The notes under the pieces: generated by a model
What the model was told of the DNA's origin: nothing
What the model saw: the letters and a program-made list of their open reading frames with translations, nothing else
The model's database searches: none
NCBI GenBank assembly: GCA_000350305.1
Contig: CP002916.1
Span: 1 to 64,000 of the forward strand
Reading direction: 5' to 3'
DNA length: 64,000 bases
Origin: Thermoplasmatales archaeon BRNA1
GTDB taxonomy: Archaea; Thermoplasmatota; Thermoplasmata; Methanomassiliicoccales; Methanomethylophilaceae
In this document: positions 11,342 through 22,129 of the stretch, one piece after another
Layout: each line of letters starts with the position of its first letter
Numbering within the stretch: the stretch's first letter is position 1
Made by a program: the position numbers and the translations under genes

Positions 11342-11487
11342 AGTCGTTGGAGGAGCGTCTTGAAGAGTTCGCCGAAGACCCGGCCAAGAAGGCCAAGCTC
11401 TTCAAGTGGACGATCATCATCGCATACTCCATGCTCATGCTCGGCATAGTAATCATCTTAGCCGTTCTCTTCAACGAACGGTTTTGA
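11338..11487 (+). CDS. 49-residue single-span membrane protein at the end of the ATP synthase operon
   Basis: It begins at TTG 11338, overlapping the TGA of subunit D (TTGA), with ggcaaggaagag in ribosome-site position. The product has a charged amphipathic N-terminal helix (LEERLEEFAEDPAKKAK) and one hydrophobic span (about residues 25-44), and ends NERF. The coupling and position before the operon terminator suggest a real, co-translated accessory or assembly factor of the ATP synthase. I do not recognise the family; function is inferred from context only. TTG 11347 is an alternative start. Confidence 0.65.
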   Translation: MKSLEERLEEFAEDPAKKAKLFKWTIIIAYSMLMLGIVIILAVLFNERF

Positions 11488-11505
11488 GGGCCGAAACACT
11501 TTCAA

Positions 11506-11523
11506 GGGCCCCTTCGGGGGCCC
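11506..11523 (+). terminator. terminator of the ATP synthase operon
   Basis: GGGCCCC and GGGGCCC pair around a TTCG tetraloop, directly after the last small gene. A pyrimidine-rich tract follows. Confidence 0.6.
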
Positions 11524-11617
11524 GACACCTTCTTCAATAGTGTGTTACACAGCGTTCCCGCACGCTCTCCGGACCTCTGGGGAATCCTTTAATCCCTGGT
11601 AGCCATAGTCTTCGGAC

Positions 11618-13060
11618 ATGAGAGACGAGATTCTGTCGGCGGCAGCGAGGAGGAACCTCTTCCTGTCCCCGGAAGCGTTGGAGATCATAGATTCCAACGG
11701 TTATTCCCTGGATTTCGTCAACACTCTCCTGAATTCCCTGTCCAACAACGCGATGTTCGTCACCAAGCAGGACGTCATCGATTTCCTGAACGGGGACAAG
11801 GGCCTCTTCGAGCCCGAGAAGATAATCAAGCCCCGTGTTAAGAGGAACACCGACCTGGAGATAATGGACGGTTCCGATATCACCGGGAACAGCACCTGCA
11901 CCGGGACCATAGAGGACTTCACCAACTACTTCCGCAGCCGTTTCTCCCAGCTGAAGAGGATCATCGAGAGGAGGAGGGATTTCGAGTCCCCCCATCCCAT
12001 CAGGAAGGTCAAGAACATCGGCAGGGAACTCAACATCATCGGGATGGTGTTCGATAAGAAGGTCACCAAGAACGGCCACATCATCCTCACGGTGGAGGAC
12101 GAGGACAGCAGTATCCCTGTGCTCATCGGGAAGGACTCCGACATATTCGCCGAGGGGGAGAAGATCGTCCAGGACGAGGTCATCGGTATCCACGGACAGG
12201 CCGCCACCAAGGGCGACCTGTTCATCGCCAGACAGATCTACCATCCGGATATCCCGGCCGACCACAGATGGGTCCCCTCCGACACGGGATCGTCAGTCGC
12301 ATTCCTGTCCGACATCCATATCGGGTCCAAGGAGTTCCTCCGCGGCAGCTGGGAGAAGATGATCGCCTTCCTCAAGGCACATTCAGACGACCAGCAGATC
12401 AACTACATCATCATGCCCGGGGACGTCGTTGACGGTATCGGCGCATATCCCGGACAGGAAGCCGATCTGGAGATCGACGACATCTACGACCAGTACCATG
12501 CCCTGTCCGAGTACATCAAGGAGATCCCGGACGATATCCGCTTGGTCCTGCATCCGGGGAACCATGATGCCTGCCGTCTGGCGGAACCCCAGCCCGCTCT
12601 CAACGAGATCTACACCAAGAGCTTCGATTCCAACGTGGCGATGGTCGGGAACCCGATAAACATGAAGATCGAGGGGAGGATCGTCACCTCATATCACGGG
12701 AAGAGCATTGACGACTGGATCTCCGGGGTCAGGGAGCTGACTTACGAGAACCCTCTGCTCGTCATGAAGTACATGGCCGAGAGGAGGCACCTCGCACCCA
12801 TGTACGGACAGAGGAACGCACTCGCCCCGGAGAAGAAGGATTACCTGGTCATGGACAATGTGCCAGACATCTTCGTTTCCGGCCATGTGCACGGTGCGGG
12901 AACCATGGAGTACCACGGCGTCAGGATGATCAACGCATCCACTTGGCAGTCGCAGACCGACTATCAGAAGATGCACAATTTCAACCCCGATCCGGGAATC
13001 ATGCCCATCGTCAACCTGGGTACCGGCAAGATGGTCCTGAAGAACTTCGCCAAGGACTGA
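11618..13060 (+). CDS. polB: DNA polymerase D small subunit (DP1), exonuclease
   Basis: Small subunit of the archaeal replicative polymerase PolD, with 3'-5' proofreading activity. The 480-residue product has an N-terminal helical domain, an OB-fold region (about 135-215) and a C-terminal metallophosphoesterase. Phosphoesterase motifs are intact: SDIHIG, GDVVDGIG, GNHD and FVSGHVHGAG. It should therefore be catalytically active, unlike eukaryotic B subunits. It ends exactly where the convergent carbonic anhydrase gene ends. Confidence 0.94.
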   Translation: MRDEILSAAARRNLFLSPEALEIIDSNGYSLDFVNTLLNSLSNNAMFVTKQDVIDFLNGDKGLFEPEKIIKPRVKRNTDLEIMDGSDITGNSTCTGTIEDFTNYFRSRFSQLKRIIERRRDFESPHPIRKVKNIGRELNIIGMVFDKKVTKNGHIILTVEDEDSSIPVLIGKDSDIFAEGEKIVQDEVIGIHGQAATKGDLFIARQIYHPDIPADHRWVPSDTGSSVAFLSDIHIGSKEFLRGSWEKMIAFLKAHSDDQQINYIIMPGDVVDGIGAYPGQEADLEIDDIYDQYHALSEYIKEIPDDIRLVLHPGNHDACRLAEPQPALNEIYTKSFDSNVAMVGNPINMKIEGRIVTSYHGKSIDDWISGVRELTYENPLLVMKYMAERRHLAPMYGQRNALAPEKKDYLVMDNVPDIFVSGHVHGAGTMEYHGVRMINASTWQSQTDYQKMHNFNPDPGIMPIVNLGTGKMVLKNFAKD

Positions 13061-13588
13061 TCACTGAAGGGTGACCCTTCCGCTTTCGATATCGTAGAGT
13101 GCGACCACGACGGTAGCCTCGGGTATCGATTCCTTTATGGTGCTGGCACTGTTCCTGGCATTCTGAACGGAGACCTCCGTCGGGTCCTCCTCGTCGCCGA
13201 TGGATTCCGAGATCCTGTCGACGATCGCACCGACATGGCCGTGGTTGTGTCCGTTCAGTGCCGCATGCACCGCGCCGCAGTGTGTGTGGGCCATGACCAC
13301 TACGATGCCGCATCCGAGGTGGGAGACGGCGTAGTCTATGCTCCCCAGTTCCCCGTCGAAGATGGTGTTGCCGGCGGTGCGGATCACGAAAAGCTCACCG
13401 ATCCCAGTGTTGAATACAATCTCCGGTACTACCCTGGAATCCGAACAGGTAACTATCGCCGCATACGGGTGCTGTCCGTTGGCCGCCGTATCCCGTCTGA
13501 GCCTGAAGTCGGACAGCGGCGGAGGCACATCCGAAAGGAACCTCTCGTTGCCGTCCATCAGTTTCTTCAGCGCAGATTCGGAGTCCAC
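13061..13588 (-). CDS. beta-class carbonic anhydrase
   Basis: Zinc enzyme interconverting CO2 and bicarbonate (175 residues). Zinc ligands are Cys in VTCSDSRV, with its Asp/Arg dyad, and His and Cys in AHTHCGAV. The GTG at 13588 lies about 25 bases from an AT box at 13611-13622, so a leaderless message is possible. An internal ATG at 13558 would give a short N terminus. It is divergent from the UPF0201 gene. Confidence 0.9.
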   Translation of the reverse strand: MDSESALKKLMDGNERFLSDVPPPLSDFRLRRDTAANGQHPYAAIVTCSDSRVVPEIVFNTGIGELFVIRTAGNTIFDGELGSIDYAVSHLGCGIVVVMAHTHCGAVHAALNGHNHGHVGAIVDRISESIGDEEDPTEVSVQNARNSASTIKESIPEATVVVALYDIESGRVTLQ

Positions 13589-13607
13589 GGCAGGGATATC
13601 GGGCTAA

Positions 13608-13624
13608 ACACCATATTATATTTG
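13608..13624. promoter_or_regulatory. AT box shared by two divergent genes
   Basis: CATATTATATTTGG lies about 26 bases from the start codons of both the leftward carbonic anhydrase gene and the rightward UPF0201 gene. It could serve as the TATA element in both directions, with both messages nearly leaderless. Confidence 0.4.
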
Positions 13625-13641
13625 GCAGACGATAGACCGCC

Positions 13642-14034
13642 ATGGCGGCCGTGACGGTATCCTGTCCCGTGTATCCCAGCGAGGATCCGGAGAAAGTGAA
13701 GAAAGCCCTTCTGAGCATTTTCCCCACAGGAGATTTCCAGCTGGAGGACGGGACCATGTCAGGCACTGCCGACCTGGACAACTTCTCCAATCTCATAAGG
13801 AAGCAGAGGATTCTCGACACCACACGCTCCCAGATGCTGAAGGGAATGGGCAGGAGCACCCGCAAGACCCGGTTCAACCTCAACAAGCAGGTCGCCACCG
13901 TCGGGAAGGTCTCCTTTGTGGAGTACCGCATCGCCCTGGGCACCATCGAGGTGACCGTGGAGGACGACGACCTTCCCGCACTCATCGACAGGATCGCACC
14001 GGTCACGGTCGACGGAGAGGAGGTGAAGCAGTGA
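13642..14034 (+). CDS. UPF0201 RNA-binding-domain protein
   Basis: 130-residue archaeal protein of the UPF0201/COG1325 family (predicted RNA-binding, exosome-associated by family annotation). Recognisable features are the N-terminal strand with YPSEDPEKVKKAL, the block LRKQRILDTTR-like (here IRKQRILDTTRSQM), and the conserved FNLNKQVATVGKVSF. It overlaps the next gene by 4 bases (GTGA). Confidence 0.85.
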   Translation: MAAVTVSCPVYPSEDPEKVKKALLSIFPTGDFQLEDGTMSGTADLDNFSNLIRKQRILDTTRSQMLKGMGRSTRKTRFNLNKQVATVGKVSFVEYRIALGTIEVTVEDDDLPALIDRIAPVTVDGEEVKQ

Positions 14035-14795
14035 ATACCATCGGGGTTTCCTGTCCGGACTTCTGTACCACCGACTTCTACGAGATGCTCGAGAGCATCT
14101 CCAAGGATTTCAGCCACTGGGAGATATTCTCGGAGGCCGATCACATGGTCCAGAAAGTCTCCGGAGGTTTCGCTGACAGGGCCGAGATGTACAAGATGAC
14201 ATTCTCCATCCACACCGACATCTCCTGCGTCAACATCGCGGCGGTGAACGAGAGGATGAGGGAGGCCTCCGTCATGGAGATCGTGTCCGAGATGGAGGCA
14301 GCAGTGGAGATGGGCATCGACACCCTCACCGTTCATCCCGGAATCATCAATCTTGCCGTGAGCGGTACCCGTGACCGCTCCGTCCGTTCTGCGAAGAACA
14401 GTGCCAGATTCATCTCCCGTGCCGCAAACGAGTACGGTCTGAGGGTATGCATGGAGAACATGCCGAACGTCCCGATGCTCATCGGGACCTCCGTGGAGGA
14501 GCTTCAGGAGATCGTCGACGGTACCGATCTGGGGGTAACTTTCGACATAGGGCACGCCAACACCCTCGGAATGATCGATTCCATGATCGATACATTCGGG
14601 GACCGTATCGGCAACGTCCACATCCACGACAATCTGGGGAAGAGGGACGACCATCTCACCTTAGGCGAGGGGAACATCGATTTCCTGCCGATAATCCGCA
14701 GGCTCAGCAGGTACAAGGGAAGGTACATCATCGAATCCCTCGACCTGCTCTCCGCCGTGGAGTCGCAGAAGATCCTGAAGAACATGCTTCAGTGA
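14031..14795 (+). CDS. sugar phosphate isomerase/epimerase-like TIM barrel (AP endonuclease family 2 fold)
   Basis: 254-residue protein with the xylose-isomerase-like TIM-barrel pattern. Metal-ligand motifs include TVHPG, CMENMPN (Glu), TFDIGHAN (Asp, His), VHIHDN and the late YIIESL. The substrate is unknown. It starts at GTG 14031 inside the end of the UPF0201 gene, so the two are translated together. Its last 7 bases overlap the convergent protease gene. Confidence 0.8.
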   Translation: MNTIGVSCPDFCTTDFYEMLESISKDFSHWEIFSEADHMVQKVSGGFADRAEMYKMTFSIHTDISCVNIAAVNERMREASVMEIVSEMEAAVEMGIDTLTVHPGIINLAVSGTRDRSVRSAKNSARFISRAANEYGLRVCMENMPNVPMLIGTSVEELQEIVDGTDLGVTFDIGHANTLGMIDSMIDTFGDRIGNVHIHDNLGKRDDHLTLGEGNIDFLPIIRRLSRYKGRYIIESLDLLSAVESQKILKNMLQ

Positions 14796-15889
14796 CGGTC
14801 CCACTGTTCGTCTATCGATCCCGGGAGCCCGTCATCCATCCACGGTGCCTCCCAGAACCTCACATATTTCCTGTTGGGGTGTATCAGCCACAGGATCAGC
14901 AGGGCAAGTCCGGCGCCTATTATTACGAAGTAGATTAGGCTAGACAACGCGTCGCCCATCCCGATGTAGCTTATCAGGGAGATCGTGTCGTTCACGGTGT
15001 GTGCAAGGATGCACGCATACAGCCCGAACTCGCAGTAGATGAATCCGAATATCACTCCGCCCATGGCGGCATCGATGATCTTCGTCCACCCCCACCCTCC
15101 CAGATGCGCATATCCGAAGATCACGGCGGAAATCGCTAGGAATATCCATGCCCAGCGGCTCATGCCGAATCCCCCAAGGAGATAACGGAACGAGCTCCTA
15201 CCGCGGCCGTAGCACAGGGCTACGATGACCATCGGGATCCCGATGGGGAGGACGCGGAATATGAACTCCTCCTCCGGTCCCGCGGTCAGCAGGAGATAGG
15301 CTAGCTGTATCTCGGTATACTCATCCATCCAAGAAGCATCGATCTGTTCGCCGAAGGCCCCGATGAGGAATATGTAGAGGATGGTCAGGAATATGGAGAC
15401 GCAGAGGCCCGTGCAGGCCATGCAGAGTCCGCTGGTGAATACCGCCTCCGGCCTTCCTCCGCGGTTCTTCCTGAACACCGCGTAGAACGCATATGCGGCC
15501 GATACGATTATCGCGATGAACTCCAGGACGAAGAGCACCTTGCCGACCGGTGATGCCACGGCCATCAGGTCCCCGAAGAATATGAACCCGTAAGCGATGG
15601 CGACGATGAGCGTGAACGAGAACGCGAGGAGAGCGATGGTGGCGACCAGGCGGAACATCGCGGATCTGGTGCAGTCGGTCTGTCCGTCACCGTCCTCGGG
15701 AGGGCACGGCAAGGGTTCGGGTGCGTTCCCGAGCTTTCTGCCGCAGTTCCTGCAGTAATTCGCCCCGCGCTGTCTCCATACATCGCATTCGGGACATACT
15801 TCGGACTCCGCCAGTGCCTTGCCGCAGTTCCTGCAGAAGCGGGCTCCCCTGGCCCGCCATTCCTCGCATTCGGGGCAGTCATCCTGCAT
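14789..15889 (-). CDS. CPBP-family intramembrane protease with two N-terminal zinc ribbons
   Basis: 366-residue membrane protein. Two zinc ribbons (CPEC...CRNCGK and CPEC...CRNCGR, about residues 4-52) precede about eight hydrophobic helices. CPBP motifs are present: GPEEEFIFR (EExxxR), FGYAHLGG (FxxxH) and HTVNDTI (HxxxN). The family includes Rce1-like prenyl-protein endopeptidases and bacteriocin-immunity proteins. The fused tandem zinc ribbons are cytosolic and may recruit a substrate. It overlaps the next leftward gene by 11 bases. Confidence 0.85.
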   Translation of the reverse strand: MQDDCPECEEWRARGARFCRNCGKALAESEVCPECDVWRQRGANYCRNCGRKLGNAPEPLPCPPEDGDGQTDCTRSAMFRLVATIALLAFSFTLIVAIAYGFIFFGDLMAVASPVGKVLFVLEFIAIIVSAAYAFYAVFRKNRGGRPEAVFTSGLCMACTGLCVSIFLTILYIFLIGAFGEQIDASWMDEYTEIQLAYLLLTAGPEEEFIFRVLPIGIPMVIVALCYGRGRSSFRYLLGGFGMSRWAWIFLAISAVIFGYAHLGGWGWTKIIDAAMGGVIFGFIYCEFGLYACILAHTVNDTISLISYIGMGDALSSLIYFVIIGAGLALLILWLIHPNRKYVRFWEAPWMDDGLPGSIDEQWDRH

Positions 15890-16499
15890 ATTTCCTCACC
15901 AGTTCCGCTATGTTATCGGCCCTTTCGCACTCGATGACCGCGAGAAGGGATTTCCTGTAGTTGGAAGTGTCAACTATCTCCTTCGCTATGTACTCTTCGC
16001 GGACGCGGTTGAGCTTGGCGAATCCCCTCTTCTTGGACACATACCTGTCCCAGTCGATGGCCATGTCTTCGGGGGAGTTGAGACTGAGTTTCACCATCAT
16101 CCCCTTCTTGGCTAGGCGATGTACGGTGGTGAACTCCACAGCACTGACGCAATTGATGAAAGCGGTGTCGAAATCCTCGTCCCTCATATCGAGAGGTATG
16201 ACCTGTTTTCCGTCTCTGGCACAGAGGTCGACTATCTCGCAGAAAGCGGGCGAAGGAACCTGTATCTCCCCGAAATACGCCATCCTCTCGGAGTACACGA
16301 GGTCGAGTTCGGAGACCTCGACGTTCTCGGTGCCGATCTCCTCCCTCTTCAGGATTGCCTGCAGGGATTCGATGCTCATCGATGCCCCGTACGCATCGTA
16401 ATCGCCGTACGCTTCGCGGACTTTCTCCGCTTCCGAAACGAGGCCGTTGACCACGGGGAGGATGTCCACCCTGCAGCCGCCTACGGTTAGAGAAATCAC
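15879..16499 (-). CDS. hypothetical protein, distantly TraB-like
   Basis: 206 residues with no membrane segment. Parts recall the TraB/Tiki family: the ELDLVYSERMAYFGE segment, a central strand KQVIPLDMRDEDF, and a late REEYIAKEIV followed by a hydrophobic strand. The match is weak and the usual N-terminal GTAHVS motif is absent. It lies in a tight leftward group with the protease gene and the COG1395-type regulator (4-base overlap with the latter). Function unknown. Confidence 0.6.
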   Translation of the reverse strand: MISLTVGGCRVDILPVVNGLVSEAEKVREAYGDYDAYGASMSIESLQAILKREEIGTENVEVSELDLVYSERMAYFGEIQVPSPAFCEIVDLCARDGKQVIPLDMRDEDFDTAFINCVSAVEFTTVHRLAKKGMMVKLSLNSPEDMAIDWDRYVSKKRGFAKLNRVREEYIAKEIVDTSNYRKSLLAVIECERADNIAELVRKYAG

Positions 16500-17455
16500 T
16501 TCTTCGTGCTCCTGGACATGATGATGTCGTTGAGGACGGTCTTGTCATCGATCCTGTGCAGCTCCTCGTCGGTGATGAGCGCGGTGTTCTCGATGTTGTC
16601 GTCGTGCTGCTTCTTCTGCACGATGATGACCGCCGGACGGTGCGAGAGGTTCGAGAGTTCGGATGCGACCATGGCCTTCTGGATGAGCTTGCTGTCGTCG
16701 GAACCCACTCCGGTGAGGACGACGACCCCGTGGTCGGTGTCCTTGGAGACCGCATCGAAGGGCCCTCTGACGATGGGGGTGATGGAGTACCCGATGGTGA
16801 CCATGTGGTCGAGGGAGGTGGACCCGGTCTGCTGCTTCGGGTCGGTAATCTGGAATTTGTCCAGTTCCTGTCTGTCGGAGACATACTCGAAGGGGTTCAG
16901 GGGCTGGATGATGGGTGCGTCGAGGTATTCCTCGAGCCTGAGTGCGGCATCGATCATGGCACCCATCCCGGACTCGTACAGCTGGATGGTCCTTCTGGAC
17001 ACCCCGGCGGTCTCCGCAAGGGTACCGAGGCTGATCCCCCTCATCTCCCTGATGTCGCGGAGGGCGTCGCTGTCGATCTTCACATACAGTCCGCCGGGAG
17101 CGGCGAAGATGAACGGGGGCACGTCCTCGAGAAGTTCGTCCGACAGGGTCTCGTTGGAGATGATCGGGATCTTGAAACGGGTGTAGATGATCCCCTTCTC
17201 CAGTTTGCCGGAGCTGCTGGTCTCCCCGATGAGTATGGGGGAAGCCTGCAGGGCATCGGCCATGATCTTCATCTCGTCGGCATTCTTTCTTGAGAACGCA
17301 TCGACGTTGCTGAGGACCTTGATCAGGAGCATGATGTTGTCCCTGCGTGCGCACACGTCGAAGCACAGGCTCCTGAGGTGTATCGCGGAAGAGACATCGA
17401 ACCCTGCCTTCGCAAGGATGGCACGGGTCGTGTTGATCATGTCCTCTCTCGTCAT
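16496..17455 (-). CDS. archaeal HTH transcriptional regulator (COG1395 type)
   Basis: 319 residues. The N-terminal part (about 1-120) resembles the restriction-endonuclease-like domain of COG1395 archaeal regulators. An XRE-type helix-turn-helix lies at about residues 130-185 (LRDIREMRGISLGTLAETAGVSRRTIQLYESG). The C-terminal part is alpha/beta. Start ATG 17455; a TATA-like tttatag lies about 25 bases upstream on this strand. Targets are unknown; it heads a three-gene leftward operon. Confidence 0.85.
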   Translation of the reverse strand: MTREDMINTTRAILAKAGFDVSSAIHLRSLCFDVCARRDNIMLLIKVLSNVDAFSRKNADEMKIMADALQASPILIGETSSSGKLEKGIIYTRFKIPIISNETLSDELLEDVPPFIFAAPGGLYVKIDSDALRDIREMRGISLGTLAETAGVSRRTIQLYESGMGAMIDAALRLEEYLDAPIIQPLNPFEYVSDRQELDKFQITDPKQQTGSTSLDHMVTIGYSITPIVRGPFDAVSKDTDHGVVVLTGVGSDDSKLIQKAMVASELSNLSHRPAVIIVQKKQHDDNIENTALITDEELHRIDDKTVLNDIIMSRSTKK

Positions 17456-17521
17456 AGTACGAGAAATGCGTTTATTTTTCTATAAATGTTGTTGTGTTTT
17501 GGAAATCGGAGAAAATAGCCA

Positions 17522-17555
17522 GGGCCGGGAACGAGGGTTGGGGCATTCCCGGCCC
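17522..17555 (-). terminator. hairpin after hsp20
   Basis: GGGCCGGGAA (17522-17531) pairs perfectly with TTCCCGGCCC (17546-17555). A second GC hairpin (about 17556-17575) lies between it and the hsp20 stop. The downstream run on the minus strand is ctattttctcc. It probably terminates the hsp20 transcript. Confidence 0.55.
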
Positions 17556-17583
17556 CGGGGCCCCGAAGGGCCGTGGGAAAGCA

Positions 17584-18102
17584 TCACGAGATGCTGATCT
17601 TCTTCTTGGTCTCCGCGGGTTTGACGGTCTTGAGGGTGACCTCGAGGATGCCGTTGTTGCATGTGGCCTCGGCGGAATCCATATCGACGTCGCAGGGCAG
17701 GGCGACGGTCTTGCTGAACTTCCTCTTCTCGGTGTCGACGGTCACCGTAAGGGAGCTGGGGGTCCCCTCCAGGTTGACGTCCTCTTTCGCCACGCCGGGG
17801 ATCTCGAACGTCGCCCTGACGACCTCGCCGTCCTGCTGCACATCGCAGATGGGCTCCATGTAGGTCTCCGCGGGAGAGCCTGCCAGCAGTCCTTTCCCTG
17901 CCTTGGTGTTGCCGAACTCGCGTACATGGGGCACGCCGTCGGGTCCCTGATACATGGTGTACCCGTAGGTCTGCACTCCGGGGGTGTTCATGAAGTCGCT
18001 GAACATGGAACTGAGTTTTTTGTTCATGACCTCGAAGTCGTTCTCGAAGAGGCGGCCGAAGTCGTCCCACACGTCGTTCATATAGTCTCTGTAGTCTGTC
18101 AT
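17584..18102 (-). CDS. hsp20: Hsp20/alpha-crystallin small heat-shock protein
   Basis: ATP-independent holdase chaperone (172 residues). The alpha-crystallin domain covers about residues 78-172, with the GILEVTL strand and a C-terminal KISIS resembling the I-x-I motif used in oligomer assembly. ATG 18102 is chosen because gaggtg is spaced correctly upstream. GTG 18111 would add three residues. It lies directly downstream of cdc48 on the same strand. Confidence 0.92.
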   Translation of the reverse strand: MTDYRDYMNDVWDDFGRLFENDFEVMNKKLSSMFSDFMNTPGVQTYGYTMYQGPDGVPHVREFGNTKAGKGLLAGSPAETYMEPICDVQQDGEVVRATFEIPGVAKEDVNLEGTPSSLTVTVDTEKRKFSKTVALPCDVDMDSAEATCNNGILEVTLKTVKPAETKKKISIS

Positions 18103-18172
18103 TCGATTCACCTCATTTTACTTGTCTGGGTCTTTTGTGTTTAAGAGGTTTGTTTGGGGTTTTTGAGTGTGA

Positions 18173-20978
<2,806 letters not shown>

Positions 20979-21007
20979 GTTATCACGTGAGTTCTTCGCA
21001 GTTGGTT

Positions 21008-21024
21008 TACAACTAATGGTTGTA
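21008..21024 (-). promoter_or_regulatory. putative operator and promoter of the winged-helix/cdc48 operon
   Basis: TACAAC-N5-GTTGTA is an inverted repeat about 12 bases downstream, on the minus strand, of a TATA element (21037-21046, tttttataga). It would cover the transcription start of the regulator-cdc48 operon. Confidence 0.45.
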
Positions 21025-21115
21025 TAGTGCAGAACTTCTATAAAAACATTTCATTTCTTCGTGATTCATCAACCGTGCCGTTGACAGTATGTTTTATAAT
21101 GCCGACATCATAGGC

Positions 21116-21187
21116 ATGAGAATGACAGCAGGTGAACAAATGATTAGTCTGAACATGTGCCAGACATGCTGGAGGGCCTCGGAATGA
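21116..21187 (+). CDS. 23-codon leader ORF overlapping the ABC transporter start
   Basis: ATG 21116 (or 21122) opens a short frame containing MCQTCW. It ends in TGA overlapping the ABC ATPase ATG (gaATGA). A TATA box gttttataat at 21090-21099 puts the transcript start near 21116-21122. The frame could be a leader peptide coupling translation to the transporter, or chance. Confidence 0.35.
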   Translation: MRMTAGEQMISLNMCQTCWRASE

Positions 21188-22125
21188 GCGACTTCCCGAT
21201 AGAGATTGTCAACCTGAGGAAGGTGTATGGTTCCTTCGTCGCCGTTGATGACCTGAACCTCGAGATTAAGAAGAACAGCTTCACCGGTCTCCTCGGTCCG
21301 AACGGTGCAGGGAAGTCCACCTCCCTTAAGATTCTCACCAACCTCATTACTGCCACCAGCGGCCACGCATTCATCAACGGATACGACGTTGCCAAGGACC
21401 CCAAGAACGCCCTCCAGGGCGTGGGTACCGTCGTCGAGACCCCGGAGTTCTACCTCTACCTCACTCCCAGGGAGACCTTCAGGTACGTCGGCGAGATTTT
21501 CGGCATGTCAAGGGAGTCCATCTCCGCCGAGACCGACACGATCCTGGCGAAGGTCAAGATGTCCGAGTGGGAGGACAAGAGGCTCGGAACATTCTCCAAG
21601 GGAATGAGGCAGAGGATTACACTAGGTCTCTCCCTTCTCAACGACCCCAGCGTCATCATCCTCGACGAGCCCACATCCGGACTCGACCCTAGGGGAATGG
21701 CGGAGATGAGGGAGATCCTCAAGAACATCAGGAACGACAACAACAACCTGACCGTCCTGATGTCCTCGCACATGATGCACGAGGTCACCGACCTCTGCGA
21801 CAGGATCGCGCTGATCAACCACGGACAACTGCTGATGCACGACGACATCTCGTCGTTCATCGAGGGGTCGGACGTCCGCACCCTCATCGTGAGGACCATC
21901 GAGATCCCCAACGACGACATGATCTCCAGGATCGCAGGCCTCCCCAACGTCAGGAACGCATACCGCTCCGGCAACGAGATTGCCGTGAAGATCGAGGGGA
22001 GCAAGACCGAGGAGGTCTCCTTCATCAGGGACCTCATGGGGCTGAACCTCAGCGTCTTCAGCGTAGCGGAGAGCGAGAACGCCCTCGAGAACAGGTATCT
22101 CGAGCTTGTCGCGGAGTCGAGGTGA
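21184..22125 (+). CDS. ABC transporter ATP-binding protein
   Basis: ATPase subunit of an ABC-2 type exporter (313 residues). Walker A is GPNGAGKST, the signature region is FSKGMRQRI, Walker B is VIILDEPTSGLDP, and the H-loop is in SSHMMHEV. A C-terminal accessory domain extends to about residue 313. ATG 21184 follows ggaggg (21171-21176); in-frame GTG 21157 and ATG 21166 are upstream alternatives. It is followed directly by its permease gene. Confidence 0.92.
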   Translation: MSDFPIEIVNLRKVYGSFVAVDDLNLEIKKNSFTGLLGPNGAGKSTSLKILTNLITATSGHAFINGYDVAKDPKNALQGVGTVVETPEFYLYLTPRETFRYVGEIFGMSRESISAETDTILAKVKMSEWEDKRLGTFSKGMRQRITLGLSLLNDPSVIILDEPTSGLDPRGMAEMREILKNIRNDNNNLTVLMSSHMMHEVTDLCDRIALINHGQLLMHDDISSFIEGSDVRTLIVRTIEIPNDDMISRIAGLPNVRNAYRSGNEIAVKIEGSKTEEVSFIRDLMGLNLSVFSVAESENALENRYLELVAESR

Positions 22126-22129
22126 TCAC

